Assembly (NCBI GenBank): GCA_019321725.1
Contig: CM033118.1
Location: forward strand, 14,348,071-14,412,070
DNA: 64,000 bases
Origin: Paulownia fortunei
Taxonomy: Eukaryota > Streptophyta > Magnoliopsida > Lamiales > Paulowniaceae
Direction of reading: 5' to 3'
Part shown: positions 12,670 to 24,100 of the stretch, one piece after another
Layout: every line of letters starts with the position of its first letter
Numbering within the stretch: the first letter of the stretch is position 1
Program-made: the position numbers and the translations under genes
The notes under the pieces: model-generated
Told to the model about the DNA's origin: nothing
The model's database searches: none
The model's input: the letters and a program-made list of their open reading frames with translations, nothing else

Positions 12670-13116
12670 TGTAAGAAATATTAAAGTTAAATGGGTTAAT
12701 AGGTCACTCATGAGGGCTGACCCGACCCAAATGATTTGAAGTTGAATTTTGATGGGAGTGATGTTTTGTAGTAAAAAATCAACCAACCACGTTTACTTCT
12801 CCCTATGTTTCTCCCACTTTGATATCTACATTCTGTAAAGAGAGAAAATGAAAGAAAGAAAATAAAAAGCAGAAGGGTTGTTCTTATGAGCATAATATTG
12901 AAGGTTAAGTTGTGATCAAAAAAATTGAAGAAGAACACTACTTGAGGAAGCATTTGGATTATGAATCAAAATCCATTCCGTATGTGATTGGGTTTGGATG
13001 AAAGTGATCCAAAAATCAAGAAGATAACACAGATAATTCAACCATAGCAAAAAGATCTGAATTTTGCTAAGTTTTTTTTTAACTTGCATCATATATATTG
13101 TGTTTAATTTCTGTCA
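12670..13116 (+). repeat. 3' LTR of copia A
   Basis: 447 bp from TGTAAGAAATATT to TCTGTCA. By eye it is about 95 percent identical to B's 3' LTR (62176-62625) and only about 85 percent to B's 5' LTR (55634-56095). The preceding bases GATTAGAGA could be a weak polypurine tract. Confidence 0.85.
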
Positions 13117-14999
13117 ATTTCCTATAAAATTATATTCTTTCCTTATTTCTGAATGTATAATTGTTTTGTGTTAAGAATTATTAGGAATAATTTATTTCAT
13201 AATTTATGATAATATTATGGAATAGTGTTGCAAAATATAGTTGCAGTGTACAAATATATATTTAATTGAAATCCCTGTAGCCATTTGTAGTTAATTTTAA
13301 TTGTCAACTCATGAATAAATTGTGATACATACAGACCTTGTATATTGCCATCACAATACTGAAAAATAAATTAACATAATTAGTTTAAATCCCTGTAGCT
13401 ATTATATTTTTGAAACATTTCTAAAACGTTTCTGAAATTAACAACTTGAAACACATTCGGAAATAAAAATTTTAATGCAAGATTGAGAACCTCAAGTATT
13501 AATGTGAGATCCGCCCAATCACACACCTCAAATCCTTGGAGTCTATGGTAATGCTCCAAGGAAGATGTAGAGAAAAATAGGTAGAGAGAAGAATATGGAA
13601 AGAATTATTTTGGGAGAATATTCTGTTGGTTAGGGATTGATATATATAAGAGATATATTCCTATACAAGGAAGAATCTCAGTTCAACTTGAAAACTCAAT
13701 CACACCCAAATTGTGGAGATAGCATCTAACTCACATACAGATGCCAATTGGGTGAAGGGTCTTAAACCTGATCCAATTTCCAATATCTCTCACTCATATA
13801 TATTTGACTCGATCTCCTCGAATCTCATCATCATATAATTTCTCAATCTCATATCATTCCCTTCAAACAGGAAAGAGGTATGCGACCAAGTGAGAAAGAA
13901 TATTTGAGGAGAGTCATATTAAGTCATCACCAAACTAACATAACACTAAAACTGAATAACTCGTTGTGTACCCCAAACCAAGTGGACGTACCTAATCAAG
14001 CATCTCTAGATCCAATTAAATAAGTAGAGCATGCTAGATGGCTCAAATATGTATCTATGCTCATGATTAGTCAAACACATTTCGACATAGTCGCCCGGCC
14101 TATGAAGCATAGAACATAAGTATGTTACAACTTAGTTCTTCCTCGGCCTCTCATTCCAATGAACTTAATCTTGACAGCTTTCCTAAACTTGCTCCAATAG
14201 ACTAAATCTTGCTTGGTCATGGGATACATGCTAAAGTAGCATCATCAAACTTACACTTCATGACATGGCCTAGAGTCCCAAAGGGTACAAGAAGCAATAT
14301 GGGCTCACATAGTGACAAAGTAGGGACCTATTCAATTAATTTCCCATAGGAGGTCATCTCAAAACACATGTAGTATGAATACATGCTATGATGGAGCTCC
14401 CACTCAATTTAGGCATGTCATGCCCTAAACATCATATGAATCTAAGTCCAGTCGCTCTCCAAGCACCTGACCTACGCACCACCAAAAGTCACTCTCCATA
14501 ATGCCTTTTAGTAGTTCACATATTTAGCTACAAACAAGCTTATTATGAAGTTTGGACATACTTCATAATTGATCAACTCTGATCTAATCTTAGCCTCCAA
14601 GCTAAGGCGACTCTTACTCAATCATTCGCAATCCTCAGTTATGTGACACGATCTTTAAATCTTATCGTGCTCGCTTTCACAGTGCTTGAGTGATTACTCA
14701 TGTGAGAGGGTCAATCAAAGTCTGGTGTCAACTCAAAAATCTAGTACCAAATACATAATGAGGATATAAATACATCTCATTAATCACATGTTCTCACCAC
14801 ACACAAAAAATAAATTTTACGGAATCCCTCACTCTCACATGCCTTTGGAGCATCACATCTCCATATAAAGGTAAGATATAAGTGATCGCACCACTTGTAG
14901 AAATATGCATGAGAATAATTTAATTATGCACAACACTCTTTAAGTGAAGTAATTTAAAAATTAATTTAAAAATAAACACATGCAACAATAATTATTGCA
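13117..14999. other. Unassigned AT-rich sequence, no coding seen
   Basis: No frame of length, no protein motif, no terminal repeats that I can pair. The more GC-balanced block at 13500-14900 has the texture of retroelement non-coding sequence and could be a further LTR or the outer part of the copia C LTR, but I found no second copy in the window. Confidence 0.4.
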
Positions 15000-17113
15000 T
15001 AACCGATTCTAACGATCGTGTATTTTTTATAGTTTTATTAAAAAGTAAATAAAGTTTTGGATTTTCACCTTTGATGCACTTCAATTGTTGTAGGGTGTGT
15101 AGTAATCAATTGATATCAATCACTTTTGAAAAAGGTTCATAAGGGATTCAAATATCTCATCTTTAATGACAGACCACATATTTGGACTAGAACACGGAAT
15201 TAAAAATCTCGCTAGTAATTTTTAATTCTTTTGCTAATCTAGTTTGGAGTAGTTTTATGTGTATTAATTCTTGATTTAACTTATTAAAATAAGAATTCAA
15301 TACATAGAATAACCAAAGAGGATTTTTTATTATCTTGGAAGAGGTTTTTTGAAGAGATAAAAAGTGTTAAGGAAGAAAAACAATTTTCTCTTCTTATTTC
15401 TTTGAAGTGGCCGAAAATTGGGGTAGATAGATCCCCTATAATTTTCGGCCATATGTAGAAAAATAGATGGCTGAAAATTATACCATAGTTTTCATTGTTT
15501 CCCATATTTTCACAATGTTGAAATTAGTTATTTTGGAAGAGTCAAACTCTCCAAAAATAACCTATTCAATGAACTTATCCCCATATAATGAATGCGGCCA
15601 ATTTTGTGGACTTTTACAAGCCACAAAATTGGCCCCCTCTCTCTTCATGATTGTGTTGGACTCTTCCAATGCAATCTAAACAGATGTCTAATATCTATTA
15701 TTATTATTTTCATAAGATAATTAATAAAAAAATCATATTATCTTATTTTTTAATTTCTTCCAATAATTTAAGTGGGCCTTCAAATAAAAATCCACCTTAA
15801 CTTTGGGCTTCGATTTTTACAAAGTCCATTATTTATTCCAATTAATCAAATTTATCTAATTCCAATTAATTGATCCAATTAATTAATTACTACACTCTAA
15901 TTAGGCTTCTTAATCTTATTAGATTCAATTACATAATCTCTTTATTTAACACAATATTTAATTCAACCCTTGAATTAATTTAAGCCCCAAATTAATCTCC
16001 ATTAATTAAATAAATCCAACTACTTGGATTAATTCTCAGATTAGAAATGTTCCATTCCAATGTGACCCTTTAGGTTTACAACTAAGCTAGTAGTGGGCTT
16101 ACAATATTTGCAACTTATGAATAACAATTATTCTGATAAATTAATTCAATTAATTGATTTGCTTGGAATTAACTCCTTAATTTCAAGAACCTCACTAACC
16201 ATGAAAACACCTAGCAAGTAATCATGCCAAACAAGTCTTAGGTAAAATAGCGAGTAAACTTATTTCAGTTGCGAGTCCCATACATGTATGGTCCTTCCAA
16301 CAACTAATCTCCCAATTGAATCTAGGGTATAGATTATAAGTCGAAACCCTAAATGATTCAATAACTATGATCCCATTTCAAGTTCCAATGATTCCTGATG
16401 AATCAAAATTCATCATGCCTTGGCCAAGGTCTTCGAATCATGAACTATGAAAACAAAGGAGATTCCCTTGTTATATGGCAAGTGTTGAGTTCTATGTTGG
16501 TCACTGACAAATATCCATGCACACCAATGCAACACCCAATATATCCCATTTATGATTGTCAACCAATCAGAAGATATATCAAAGTATTGTAGGATATACA
16601 CAAGGCTACTATCGTGCCTACTGTTCGAGGACTAACTGTGTACTATCACAACATGGAAATTTTTATTTCGAAAGGCAAAGCATCCAACTAAGAATTTTCT
16701 ACAAGTCATGTTCAATGTACTTACTCTCTAACAAGCACCCATATACTTGCAATTTCATCTCTATGCTAATGCCAATGGAATGAGACATCATCATCTTATG
16801 AGCATATATCATATACACGAGTATTTACTAGGCTATTTGATATCCCATCTCAAAAAGCCCTCGACTCGAAACTTATTTAAGACTAAAGCCTTAGAGGCAT
16901 ATTCCATGATCGCCATCATATACTGAACATGACTCATAGCTAAATTTGATCTAAGGACTTTATCTAATGTGTAGAAAGAAAAAAAAATGCAATACATAAG
17001 ATAATGAAAGTGCTTTTTTTTTATTAATATGATTCCCAATAAGATTGTCTTTACAAAAGAAAAGAGTACAATGCACCCAATCTAATTGGGGCGTTGGGCA
17101 TCCTACTCTAACA
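15000..17113 (-). repeat. 3' LTR of minus-strand copia element C (outer end uncertain)
   Basis: The inner end is clear: minus strand TGTTAGAGTAGG starts at 17113, directly after GGAGAAAAT and the end of RNase H. A T-rich tract at about 17015-17025 and a TTTCGGCC-type block at 15415-15450 recall a plant copia LTR type whose diverged plus-strand relative lies at about 53400-54580. The outer end near 15000 is a guess. Open frames inside it (for example 16398-16592) are not genes. Confidence 0.55.
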
Positions 17114-17115
17114 AT

Positions 17116-17652
17116 TTTCTCCTTGCCCTAGCTCTAATTACCCATGTATCTAAGGCCTATTTTCTCGAGATGTCTATCAAATACCTTCTGTTCTAAGGGC
17201 TTTGTAAGTGGATCTGCTATATTTTCTACTGAGGCAGCTCAATCCACAATGATGTCATCTCTTCCAATGATCTCTTTGATCGAGTGATATCGTCTCATTA
17301 TGTGCTTAGATCTTTGATGAGATATTGGCTTCTTTGCTTGCGTAATGGCCCCATTGTTATCACAGTAAATCATAACTAGATTAGCAATGGATAGAACTAC
17401 ACCGAACCCATGAATGAAGTTTCATATCCAAACAACTTCTTTTGTTGCATTTGATGCAATAATATATTCAGCCTCACTGGTGGAGTCTACAGTCATATCT
17501 TGCTTAGAACTTTTCCAACTAACCGCACCACCATATTCGGTGAATATGTATCCAGACATAGACTTTAAATCATCTATATTGGACTAAAAACTAGAGTCTT
17601 TATATCCTTTCAATTTTAGTTCTCTATTGTCATATATCAAAAAAATATCCTC
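17116..17652 (-). pseudogene. copia C RNase H, C-terminal part of pol
   Basis: Minus-strand translation gives DIFLIYDNRELKLKGYKDS, then SGYIFTEYGGAVSWKSSKQ, then STSEAEYI, SKHIMRRYHSIKE and ADPLTKPL near the end, which is the usual order in a plant copia RNase H. One or more in-frame stops and substitutions (KDSSF for TDASF) break it. Its upstream part continues at 29925 on the far side of gypsy G1, so the gene was split by that insertion. About 20-25 bases expected between the halves are missing. Confidence 0.85.
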
Positions 17653-19890
17653 TGTAATGCCCAATTCTCTCCTACATATCCAATAATAAGCATATTGCAT
17701 TACTGTGCATCTAGTCAATGCGCATTATCGAATTATGGCATATAAATAGCATGATTGCACGAATATGAATAATTGTTACTATATACTCCAGTTATGCTTT
17801 AACATGCATTAGTACACAAAATATGAGATCAAACTTTTGTTTCTTGATTTAACGTATTTCATAAGTGCCTTTTTGTAGTGAAAAGCTCGGTATCTCAGTT
17901 AAGAAAGATTGATGTGTTGAATGACCATGAAATGAATTATTTGTATTATTCCATACTTGTTACATTCTAAAGTGATTATTTGCCTAAATATTTGCTTTAA
18001 ATATGTTACATTAGGCTAAGAACTAAAAGTATGTAAAATGGTGCAATGTGATTGGTTGGTTGACTAGGTTGTATGAAATCATTCTAAACTACATTATACT
18101 TGTTATAACACCAAAGTATCAATTTTTGTCATCTCCCTAGCCCATAAACATGGCTTTTGGCATGAGAAGACACCAAGCATGATGCAACCAATCATCACCC
18201 TCCACTTACCTCTGTTTGAAATGTCAAAGAAGTCATTTTAGCCATATTTTCTTGTGGAAGCTCCTAAAAAATGACAAGCCCTTCTTCTCTAAATTCTCCC
18301 AAATTTCTACACTCTCAAACTCACAAAAATTGAATTCAATCCATAGGAATCCATAAAACACAAACTAGATCAAGTTTCTACCATTTTTAAGCTTGAAAAC
18401 CATTGATTTTGGAGTTAATTCCAATCAAATCAAGGTATATTATTTTTCAATATTTCTTATGATGAATTTATGGTATCTTGGATGGTTACATGTTTTAGTA
18501 TCATTTTGTATGATTGAAAACTTAAGTGGGTTACACTTGAAGTCAAAACCAATCAAGTTAAGTTAGTTTCTAGAAAAATTGATAGCCTTATGAAATATGC
18601 CTAATTTATTTATTTCTATTTATCTTGTAATGCTTATATTCTAATTGGAAGTGCGTATGAATGATTGTGAACAATAGCAATTAGTTGGCTTAAGTGAAGT
18701 TTACAATCAATTTAAGTTAGAACTAGGTTTACGTCATGTTAATTTGGATTGTGTGCATGTTTAGAGGTTGCCCTAATAATTATGTTCGAGTTATTAGTTA
18801 TTTAATGGCTTCCCTAATGTTTAGTGTCTTGAATTAATAGTAAAATATGGAGTATGCATTGTTTTTTAGGTTATGTAATTGATATGGAATTGTTTACAAA
18901 AGATTGAAAAGTGTATGTGATTTTAATTAGAATAGATTATGTGTTTTATTAAAAGGATATTGAAAGGTACATGATTTGATTATGGTAGGCCTTTAACACA
19001 TCATATCTTCCAAAGAGATTGACCTTTTCACTTAGCACAATGTGGACTTAAGGTAAGTTGAAACTTTCATTTATTGTATGACAAGAATCATATAATGTTG
19101 TTCATATTTTAATGTGATTGTCATTATTTATCAAATGAAGTAATGTTTGAATCATTTATGGTTCATGAAGCATGATAGTATTAAGAATATAATGAGGTTT
19201 TTTAAAAGAAAGTATGGTACTTGATTGATGGTCAGGTAGATAGGGGACGCGAGAGGGACCGACGGACCCAACAAATGGTGGCAAATACTTGAGATAGAAA
19301 AACCGGTATAGGAAAGCCACAATGAATGAGACAGAATACAACTAATACCTAAGGTTAAAAGACCAAGTATGGAAACCGCGTATTATTTCTCTTATTGGCC
19401 AATCATTATGAACAGGTTCCAAAAAACACGGTCTATCGCTATTAGTTAGGTACCACACTTCAAGGGCTTTAAAGAATAAATTATGAATGAAAGTTATTAA
19501 AATGAATAATATAATTAATTATTTATGGAACTTACATGTTAGGTGGAAATGTACAAGTTTAGAGGTTGACTGATTCTCTAGAGTGGCCAAATAAAGATTT
19601 GTTCAGATACCATGCTTCAAGCTATTTTGTAGTCTATTTTGAAAACTTTGTTTTGTTTTTAAATATGCTGCTCTATTATAGTTTTGTAAAGAGATGTACT
19701 TAGTTTGGATTTATGTATATGTTGTGTTTAAAATAAAATGAAATAATAAATAAATTCAAGTTCTTTCTCTTATAGCCAAAAAGGAGAACCGTTATAAAAA
19801 CCATAACTCTAGTATTGATGAAAAGTTAACATTTCTCGACTTAACTGTATCAGCTTATTTAGGTTCTATAGTTAGGTTAAGGGGTGCTTC
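17653..19890 (+). repeat. 5' LTR of gypsy G1
   Basis: 2238 bp, TGTAATGCCC to GGGGTGCTTCA, ended by the primer site. Two other members of the family lie in the window: solo LTR G4 (reverse orientation, 37390-39730) and a partial LTR at 62632-64000. A minus-strand open stretch at 19156-19341 is within the LTR and not a gene. Confidence 0.88.
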
Positions 19891-19895
19891 AGTTT

Positions 19896-19910
19896 GTGGT
19901 ATCAGAGTGG
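19896..19910 (+). other. Primer-binding site of G1
   Basis: TGGTATCAGAGTGGA lies 5 bases after the LTR. It matches the plant initiator-Met tRNA complement over its first 11 bases. Confidence 0.88.
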
Positions 19911-20029
19911 AGGTTTTGTTTATTTGCATTTATGTTTATTTGATTATATTTCATTTCATGTTATTGTCATGATTATGCATTTATTATTGGCTAATGAATA
20001 GAATGAGATTGGGTAATGCATATCAGGTC

Positions 20030-20945
20030 ATGACACCAAAAAGGAAGATAATGGATGATCATGAGGGTAATCATAGTGTGGTGAACAGTTTGACTGATCT
20101 CATTCAACAACAAACTAGAATGTATGGTGAACAGATACAATAATTGCTAGATATCCAACAAAGAATCCAAGAACAGAATCAACGACTTCATCCACCACAA
20201 GCTCGACAGGATACTTCACAAGTTGTATATGAGAAATTTAGAAAGGTGGAACTTGTTGATTTTAATGGTGGGACTGATCCCATTATTGCAGAGGAATGGG
20301 TGAAATCTTTGGACACTATCTTTGACTATAAGCGAATTGATGATGCTGATAATATACTCTATGCAATATTCTTATTGAAGAAGGATGTTAGAACCTGGTG
20401 GGAAGGAGCTAAACTTGCAGTGAATATAGAAGAGTTGACTTGGGAGAGGTTTAAAACAATCTTTTATGATAAAAGAATTCCTGGAGTTAAAACATGGAGG
20501 GATGTCTGTATGTGATTATGTGCGAAAATTTGAAGAGGGTTGTAAGTATGTGCCATTCATCACCCGAGACAACAATGAGAAGATGGATCATTTTCTAAGG
20601 GGCCTTAATCCTAAAATTAGAAGAGATGTGAGAATGTCTTTAGTAACAGAGTTTAGGGAACTAGTGGACAAGGCTTTGATGGCTGACTTAGATGAGAAAG
20701 AGATTGAGAAATTCCATCAACAAAAAAAGCAAGTATTCACTCTAAGAAATCTAAACCAGTTGAAGAAAGGAGAGCAAAAATCAAACCAAGGGAATGAAAA
20801 GCATCCTAGAGTTAGGCAAACTTCTACTATAGTTGGAAGGCCTAAATGTGCTAAGTGTGGGAATAATCATTTTGGGGAATGCTTTAGTCATACTAATCAT
20901 TGCTTTAAGTGTAAAAAACTTTGAAATATAGCAAAGGATTACCCA
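20030..20945 (+). pseudogene. gypsy G1 gag
   Basis: Starts at ATG 20030 ([13 protein letters not shown]), has a stop at 20141-20143, continues in frame to 20515, then shifts frame at about 20466-20515. Core gag shows [30 protein letters not shown], then after the shift [20 protein letters not shown] and [14 protein letters not shown], the usual gypsy capsid order. The C-terminus carries [12 protein letters not shown] followed by a damaged CCHC zinc knuckle: CFKCKKL, a stop, then IAKDY, where the last cysteine is lost. It cannot give an intact capsid protein. Confidence 0.85.
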
Positions 20946-21476
20946 ACAATATAGGGAAGAGTATATGCAATGACACAAGAACAACCTGATGCAGATGCTT
21001 CTGTAGTCCTATGTACTATTTTAATTTCTGGGATACCTGCAATTGCATTAATAGATTCTGGATCTATGCATTTATTAGCATCATGTGCATTTGTGAGAAA
21101 ATTGGGCATTACACCAGATTTTGTTAAAAGTAAGGTATAGTGTGACTGTTCCACCTGGGAAAGAAATGGATTCCAACCAAATGTTAAGGGCTTATTCTAT
21201 TCAGATTAGTGATAGGACTCTCTATGTAGATCTCATTATTTTATCGATGCCAAAATTTAAGGTTATTCTGGGTATGGATTGGCTTACCAAATATCATACA
21301 ACATGTAATAAAAAGATTGTGATTTTTCAGCCACCTGGGGAAGAACAGTTTGTGTTTAGTGGTACCTCATTCTCACTGTCTTTATCAATTATAACTACTT
21401 TGGAAGCTCAAAAGATGTTGAATAAAGCTGTGTTCGATATTTATCAAGTGTTCTGGACACCTCAGTCAAAGCACAA
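20946..21476 (+). pseudogene. gypsy G1 aspartic protease and linker
   Basis: Frame from about 20970 reads VLCTILISGIPAIALIDSGS, with the DSG catalytic triad at about 21057. Family members usually have DSGATH or DSGSTH; here the loop reads DSGSMH. A frameshift at about 21125 moves the reading to the 21121-21480 frame: YSVTVPPGKE, then LIILSMPKFKVILGMDWL, the conserved gypsy block between protease and RT, then PPGEEQFVF. A stop ends this frame at 21480. Confidence 0.85.
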
Positions 21477-21926
21477 TTGAAGCCAGAAAATGTAGATGTG
21501 GTTCAAGAATTTCTTGAGGTATTTTCATATAATTTACTTAGACTACCACTGAATCGAGAGATCGAATTTATGATTGATGTTATGCCAGGGACTACCCCTA
21601 TTTCTAAAGCACCATATCGAATGGCACCAATAGAATTGAAAGAGTTAAAAGTTCAATTACAAGAATTGTTTGATAAGGGTTTTATTCACCCAAGTTATTC
21701 TTCGTAGGGAGCACCTTGTTGTTCGTGAAAAAGAAAGATGGTACATTGCAGTTGTGCATTATTATAGAGAGTTGAATAAAGTAACAATCAAGAATAAGTA
21801 TCCACTCCAAGAATAGATGATTTATTTGATCAATTGTAGGGAGCATCACTATTTTCTAAGATTGATTTGCGCTATGGGTATCATCAATTGAAGATCAAGG
21901 AAGAAGACATACAAAAGACTACATTC
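21477..21926 (+). pseudogene. gypsy G1 reverse transcriptase, first part
   Basis: Reads [38 protein letters not shown] and [14 protein letters not shown], then a stop where the family has PWGAPV. Degraded KKKDGT and NKVTIKNKYPL-like pieces and [19 protein letters not shown] follow, before G2 interrupts at 21926. The next residues (RTRYGHYEF) resume at 28722. At least three stops or shifts. Confidence 0.88.
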
Positions 21927-24100
21927 TGTCACACCCTCCCAACAATATGTATAATTATATATATAAACAACCTGTGTAACATAATTTGTGCATGTATGCA
22001 TGTGTATAACTTTTTTTTTCTCTACTCAGTTTAACAAAACATTGATAAAAGTAAAGTGATAAAAGTAAAGTGCTTTCATATCCCGTCACACTGTATATAC
22101 ATACGTAGTTATTACATATTAACCAAGTCTATCAAACTATCACAAACCTAAACTTTATATTACAAAGGAGTTTTGAAAATAATATACAGGATAAAGTCAC
22201 TAATATAATACAATAACTGTAAAATAAAAAAAACACAACCCACAAAATAGCCCAATAGGTCGTCATCCAAGTACATTGATCTTTGAAAGCCTGTAGGAGC
22301 TCCACTGCCAGCCAGTAAACCAGAGGTCTCAAGTCTCACCATGTTCACCTACAATGCATGAACTACATGAGCTAACACTCAATAAGTAAAAATCATGCAT
22401 GACAAGAGTATGATATAAAATCTCATGCAACTCAACTCTAAGATATGATGCTATAAATGTGTCAACTTGAGTACTCATGAATAAAAGAGTTTTCATAAAA
22501 AAATCACTTCATTTATTGGGCCCTTGGCCCACCTACTATGCACCGAATAGAGCTCTGAACAATATCAATAATCACATGGCCATAAACAAATGACTCAGTC
22601 CAAGGGCCATCTCCTGGGATCACCAGAGGTCCACCCCCTGTCTTCCCATGTGATCCTCCAGAAGTCTTCCCACTGACGGAGTCAATAAGGTCACAGTCAA
22701 GTGGTCCACCCTCTCGTGACCACCAGAGGCACACCCCCTGTCAACCCCTGTGATCCTCCGAGAAGTAACACTCGCGGCACCCCAAAATATCATATAAGGA
22801 CACCTCGCATGCCTTGGTACACTAGTAGTGGCCAACCAAAATATTTTCTTTCTAAAAACCATGTCTCAAATCATATCGTGCATGCAAGAACCTCCACTAT
22901 ACTCATATGTCGTGCATGCACATGTAAATGCTCATGAATGGTATGTTCAATATGAAATGCAAGTCATCTTGCTCTCAATATGTTTCAAGAATCATAAGAC
23001 TCTCAATCAAATTTAATATCATCAACACATTAGGTATAAATGCTTCAAGGCATACTATGTTCATGCATTGTAGTTGCAAATGGATCTTTACTTACCTTTC
23101 ACTTGGTTGGTGGCTTAGTCTAGATTTTTTATTGTTCCCCTCCAATCTTAGATGTAAAATAGCCTGTAAAATTACCCAACATCAAGCACCATTCCCAATT
23201 TGGCAAGTTGAAAGCATAAAATATCATACTAAGACCTTGAACACCAAGCTATCTAGGTTTTACAAACTAGAACCCAATCTAGTCCCTCCAATACCTTAAT
23301 TTCTCATCTTAGATACATGTAAACATGATATAATTGAAGTATTATAACTCTAATATCATGTACCTAATTGTTAACACTCAATAGCAACATGTCTAGGTTG
23401 AAATATGCTAAGTTATCAAATGGGACAGATTCACATTTTCATATTTTCTTGTTGTCCCATTTAGTTGCATGATAATTTTGACATCCCTAAGCATATCCAA
23501 TCACTCCCAAATTTTTACCACACTTATATAACATGTATATAAATATAAAAATCTCATATAATTGCTAAAACTCATGGATATAGCTTCCCAAGTTCAGCTC
23601 TCTTCACAACACACTGAAACAGATTGTTTTCCCACCGTGACAGTTTTGCACACTTCATGACATTAATGGTTTTGGCACCCTTAAGTACATTCAATCACTC
23701 CCAAATTTTCACCATACTTAGATAACACATATATAGAGACAACCAGGTCAAATTACTACCAAAACCAATGGATTTATTGATGTAAAACCAGCACCATTCA
23801 CATAGGACAGAATCTGAATTTCAAAGAAGACAGTTTTGAGCACCTCTTTAATTATCACACTATATTACAATTTATAACCTCTCTAAACTTACATACATCA
23901 CCTAGACTCATATATAAACACATATATGGTGAAATACACAGGTTTTAATCAAGTTATTATACATATATAAAGCATAAATATCAAAATCAGCAAGTATACA
24001 GTTTCTGTCCATAGTGATTTTTATTGTGATTTTGCAACTAAAAATCCTTCTTTTGTGAACTAAAAGACTAAAAATAACATCCTAACTTGATTATAATCAA
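21927..24100 (-). repeat. Truncated 3' LTR (left) of G2
   Basis: Begins TGTCACACCC at the target duplication and aligns with 25660 to about 27815. The remaining 900 bp or so (the U3 start in element orientation) are missing. Differences from the right LTR include a 14-bp local duplication near 22050-22075. All short frames at 22132-23299 recur in the other LTR and are not genes. Confidence 0.9.
22619..22785. repeat. Tandem 100-bp repeat, GC-rich island in G2-type LTR
   Basis: ACCAGAGG, a CACCCCCTGTC block and TGTGATCCTCC recur at 22622 and 22722, a period of 100 bases. The same pair occurs in the other G2 LTR (about 26338-26500) and in solo LTR G5 (about 40775-40915). It is conspicuously GC-rich against its surroundings. 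Confidence 0.7.

Larger units (their letters stand above)
1..13116 (+). mobile_element. Ty1/copia element A (5' end cut by window), with nested insertion
   Basis: Orientation is plus: an LTR end and Met-tRNA primer site lie at 1-96, copia RT and RNase H at about 10430-11720, and a 3' LTR at 12670-13116. The element is interrupted at 3668-9727 by an Athila/Tat-like element. Apart from the RT/RNase H block its interior is heavily decayed; I could not recognise gag, protease or integrase in 97-3662 or 9733-10430. A second copy (element B) lies at 55634-62625 and a fragment of the same leader at 50163-50895. The bases after the 3' LTR (atttccta) resemble those after B's 3' LTR (gtttccta), which fits a shared ancestral insertion site. 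Confidence 0.8.

Noticed and set aside
19896..19910. Possible tRNA gene because of tRNA-complementary sequence
   Set aside because: Only the 3'-end complement is present, at LTR boundaries here and at 84, 25641, 34494 and 56097. These are primer-binding sites.
22513..23299. Group of 60-120-codon frames on both strands, repeated near 26229-27015
   Set aside because: They are in the two LTRs of G2, overlap on both strands and show no motif. They come from a stop-poor GC-rich patch.
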